The position numbers and the translations under genes were made by a program. Positions 4,696-5,950 of a DNA stretch of 5,950 nucleotides are shown in pieces. Position 1 is the first letter of the stretch. The number at the start of each line of letters is the position of its first letter. The notes under the pieces were generated by a model that saw only the letters and a list, made by a program, of their open reading frames with translations, did not search any database and was not told where the DNA came from. The stretch is taken from positions 1 through 5,950 of the forward strand of contig NZ_JAQLFP010000052.1 of NCBI RefSeq assembly GCF_028207065.1, in the 5' to 3' direction. Origin of the DNA: Collinsella aerofaciens. Lineage in GTDB: Bacteria > Actinomycetota > Coriobacteriia > Coriobacteriales > Coriobacteriaceae.

Positions 4696-5679
4696 CTATT
4701 TTGAGTTCTTGATGCGGCGTGTAGCCGTGGCGGTTATTCCGAGGCCTGCGGCGGCGACTGCTGCGAGTGCGATTGCGCTCGGTGCAGTGTCGCCCGTGTT
4801 TGCGAGCTTGCCGGGCTTGCCGCTGTTCGCGTTCGCTTGCTTGGTGGAGCTCGGCGTGGCGCCTTTGCCGGTCGCGGGCGAGCTGGCGGGCGGTGCCGGT
4901 TCGGCGGGTTGCGCCGAGTTGGAGGGAGGCGTCGTCTCGGTCGGTTGCGTTATCTCGGGCGAGGTGACCTTGTCTGCCGCGGCTTTCGCCTCTTCGTATG
5001 CCTTGCAGGCGTCGTCATAGGCCGCTTGCGCCTTTTCCAAATCGTCGAGGAGCGCATCTCGCTTGGCTACGTCCTCATCGATGTGGGCTTTGGCTTTCTC
5101 CGCCTCACTTTCGAAACGCTGAACCTGTCTTTCCTGGCTTTCGAGCCGGCGTTGGCAGTGGTGAAGATCATCTTCACAAGATTTTTCTCGCCTTTCTGCC
5201 GACATGATCTCACTTCGCAACTGCTTAATAGTTTCGTTAGAAGCTCCGTCGTCGATTGCCTTATTTAATTCTGCCTGAAGGCCGCTTGTCCGGTTGTGGG
5301 CCTCATCGTATTTGGCTTGGGCTGCATCGACGTTCGCTTGCATGGCGGGAAGGGGTTTCCTCCATTTGGCGGCTTCCGTCACCACCATGTCGTAGATCTC
5401 TTGAAAAGCGGCAATGTCATCATCGATTACCGCAAGTTTCTCAGGACTTGCGGCGTCTTTTGCGGCCTCGAGGGTTTTGAGCGCTTCCTGCATGGCTGCA
5501 TACGCTTTTTCTTTTGCGGCGGCCGCATCTTCCGTCTGCAAGGCAACTGCACCGGTGGGGGAACTGGTTTCTGCCGCGATCGCCGTTACGGGGGGGGGGG
5601 CGATTCCCGCGACAAGCGCCGCGGAAAGGGCGATGCCCACAGTTGCTCGTCTTGCTCTTCTTGCGAGAATGTCGTTCAT
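4696..5679 (-). CDS. Coiled-coil cell-wall-anchored surface protein (LANTG sorting signal)
   Basis: This 327-residue protein is built for export and wall anchoring. The signal peptide spans residues 1-36 (RRARR, then a hydrophobic core; likely cleavage after AIA). A long charged, Ala/Glu/Lys-rich region, about 50-235, is predicted coiled coil. A Pro/Thr/Ser-rich spacer spans about 240-290. The sorting signal is LANTGD (292-297), with a membrane segment 300-318 and the basic tail RRIKNSK. Sortase would cleave between T and G and link the protein to peptidoglycan. LAXTG is the motif reported for class E sortases. Cys168 and Cys175 in the coiled coil are unusual for an exported protein of this type. 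GAGGTG (5685-5690) lies 5 nt before the ATG. A run of 11 C on the coding strand (5590-5600) encodes A-P-P-P in the signal peptide, making the gene a candidate for on/off switching. The ligand or partner is unknown. Confidence 0.9.
   Translation of the reverse strand: MNDILARRARRATVGIALSAALVAGIAPPPVTAIAAETSSPTGAVALQTEDAAAAKEKAYAAMQEALKTLEAAKDAASPEKLAVIDDDIAAFQEIYDMVVTEAAKWRKPLPAMQANVDAAQAKYDEAHNRTSGLQAELNKAIDDGASNETIKQLRSEIMSAERREKSCEDDLHHCQRRLESQERQVQRFESEAEKAKAHIDEDVAKRDALLDDLEKAQAAYDDACKAYEEAKAAADKVTSPEITQPTETTPPSNSAQPAEPAPPASSPATGKGATPSSTKQANANSGKPGKLANTGDTAPSAIALAAVAAAGLGITATATRRIKNSK
5590..5600 (-). repeat. C11 homopolymer in the signal-peptide codons
   Basis: Eleven G on the plus strand read as eleven C in the gene (GCC CCC CCC CCC, residues 27-30). 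At this length the frame is open. Loss of one C puts TAA straight after the tract. Gain of one C shifts into a frame that stays open to a stop at about 5441 and loses the whole mature protein. Such tracts are known slippage sites in phase-variable genes. Confidence 0.85.
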
Positions 5680-5729
5680 CTCGGCACCTCATTTCAAGGG
5701 TCGGCGGCTCGGCTGGTAGCGCTACTGTA

Positions 5730-5738
5730 AGTATACCA
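5730..5738 (-). promoter_or_regulatory. Extended -10 promoter of the surface-protein gene
   Basis: On the minus strand TGG-TATACT (5738-5730) is an extended -10 element; no good -35 is seen 17 nt upstream, which fits an extended -10 promoter. The start near 5723 gives a leader of about 44 nt. The stretch 5715-5737 (GGTATACT, AGTAGCG, CTACC on the minus strand) closely resembles that over the lemA promoter. Confidence 0.55.
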
Positions 5739-5823
5739 AGCGATTGGCGCGCCGCTGACCGGGCATGCGCACCCCTCCGCTTCTCTGGAAACCGACCTTG
5801 ATTATCAACTTTATCCGAACACC

Positions 5824-5861
5824 TCCCACATTCATCCGTACATGTACGGATGAATGTGGGA
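5824..5861. repeat. Perfect 38-bp palindrome
   Basis: The left half, T followed by CCCACATTCATCCGTACA, is exactly mirrored with no loop, centred between 5842 and 5843. It lies 52 bp before the start codon of the partial gene at the right edge and about 145 bp upstream of the divergent surface-protein gene. It could be a regulatory site, an RNA hairpin in the leader of the right-hand gene, or the end structure of a mobile element. There is no T run for a standard terminator. Confidence 0.85.
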
Positions 5862-5875
5862 ACCCGATACCCTGA

Positions 5876-5894
5876 GGGCCGGATCGGCCGGCCC
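5876..5894 (+). promoter_or_regulatory. GC hairpin just before the ribosome binding site
   Basis: GGGCCGG (5876-5882) pairs with CCGGCCC (5888-5894) over a 5-nt loop, 9 nt before GGAGG. With the palindrome upstream it gives the leader of the partial gene two strong hairpins. This could limit translation of read-through transcripts. Confidence 0.45.
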
Positions 5895-5913
5895 CGGGAG
5901 ATCGGAGGACGGC

Positions 5914-5950
5914 ATGTCCGGAAAGAAGAAAAGGGGCTCCGCAAGGGCGG
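5914..5950 (+). CDS. Start of an unknown gene, cut by the window edge
   Basis: GGAGG (5904-5908) lies 5 nt before ATG 5914, an excellent start. Only MSGKKKRGSARA is visible, a basic N-terminus that identifies no family. It is divergent from the surface-protein gene, and the two share about 234 bp of upstream sequence. The paired hairpins in its leader would suit a transposase gene, but nothing in the 12 residues proves this. Confidence 0.6.
   Translation, partial: MSGKKKRGSARA

Noticed and set aside
5441..5944. 167-codon minus-strand frame over the surface-protein start
   Set aside because: Basic, low-complexity shadow of the surface-protein gene and the palindrome; its lower part is the frame entered if the C tract gains one base.

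Overview
This looks like chromosome from a high-GC Gram-positive bacterium, most likely a member of the Coriobacteriia such as Collinsella. The reasons are GC-rich codon use, a LAXTG-type (LANTG) cell-wall anchor, a short SRP RNA, and a tRNA-Ser / tadA / SRP RNA order that partly recalls the tadA-scr-dnaX order of Bacillus. The genus is an inference; no marker gene fixes it.

Layout. Positions 1-522 hold no convincing gene: a strong hairpin (21-63), a rho-independent terminator (158-186), a roughly 200-bp element bounded by 21-bp inverted repeats (215-417), and the lemA terminator (448-486). Then come lemA (minus, 523-1074) and a divergent TetR-family regulator (plus, to 1870), whose stop lies 3 nt from the 3' end of a minus-strand tRNA-Ser(UGA) (1874-1963). 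On the plus strand, 2015-3796 encodes one long fusion protein: a TadA tRNA adenosine deaminase joined to a complete glycerate 2-kinase. The 440 bp after it are packed with three different foldback (inverted-repeat) sequences. The last of these ends 8 bp before the -35 box of the SRP RNA gene ffs (4237-4360). A further 32-bp perfect inverted repeat follows ffs, and a bidirectional terminator (4610-4650) separates the plus-strand block from a minus-strand surface-protein gene (4696-5679). At the right edge a plus-strand gene starts at 5914 and runs out of the window, preceded by a perfect 38-bp palindrome and a GC hairpin.

Functionally the middle of the window is translation and protein-targeting housekeeping (tRNA-Ser, TadA, SRP RNA), with a glycerate kinase welded to TadA. 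The flanks carry envelope genes (LemA, the coiled-coil wall-anchored protein) and a regulator of unknown target. The most notable points are: (1) a C11 homopolymer in the signal-peptide codons of the surface protein, a classic layout for phase variation; (2) the tadA-glycerate kinase fusion; (3) an unusual density of unrelated foldback sequences around ffs and elsewhere; (4) the long perfect palindrome ahead of the gene at the right edge; (5) a related dyad-like motif over the lemA and surface-protein promoters.
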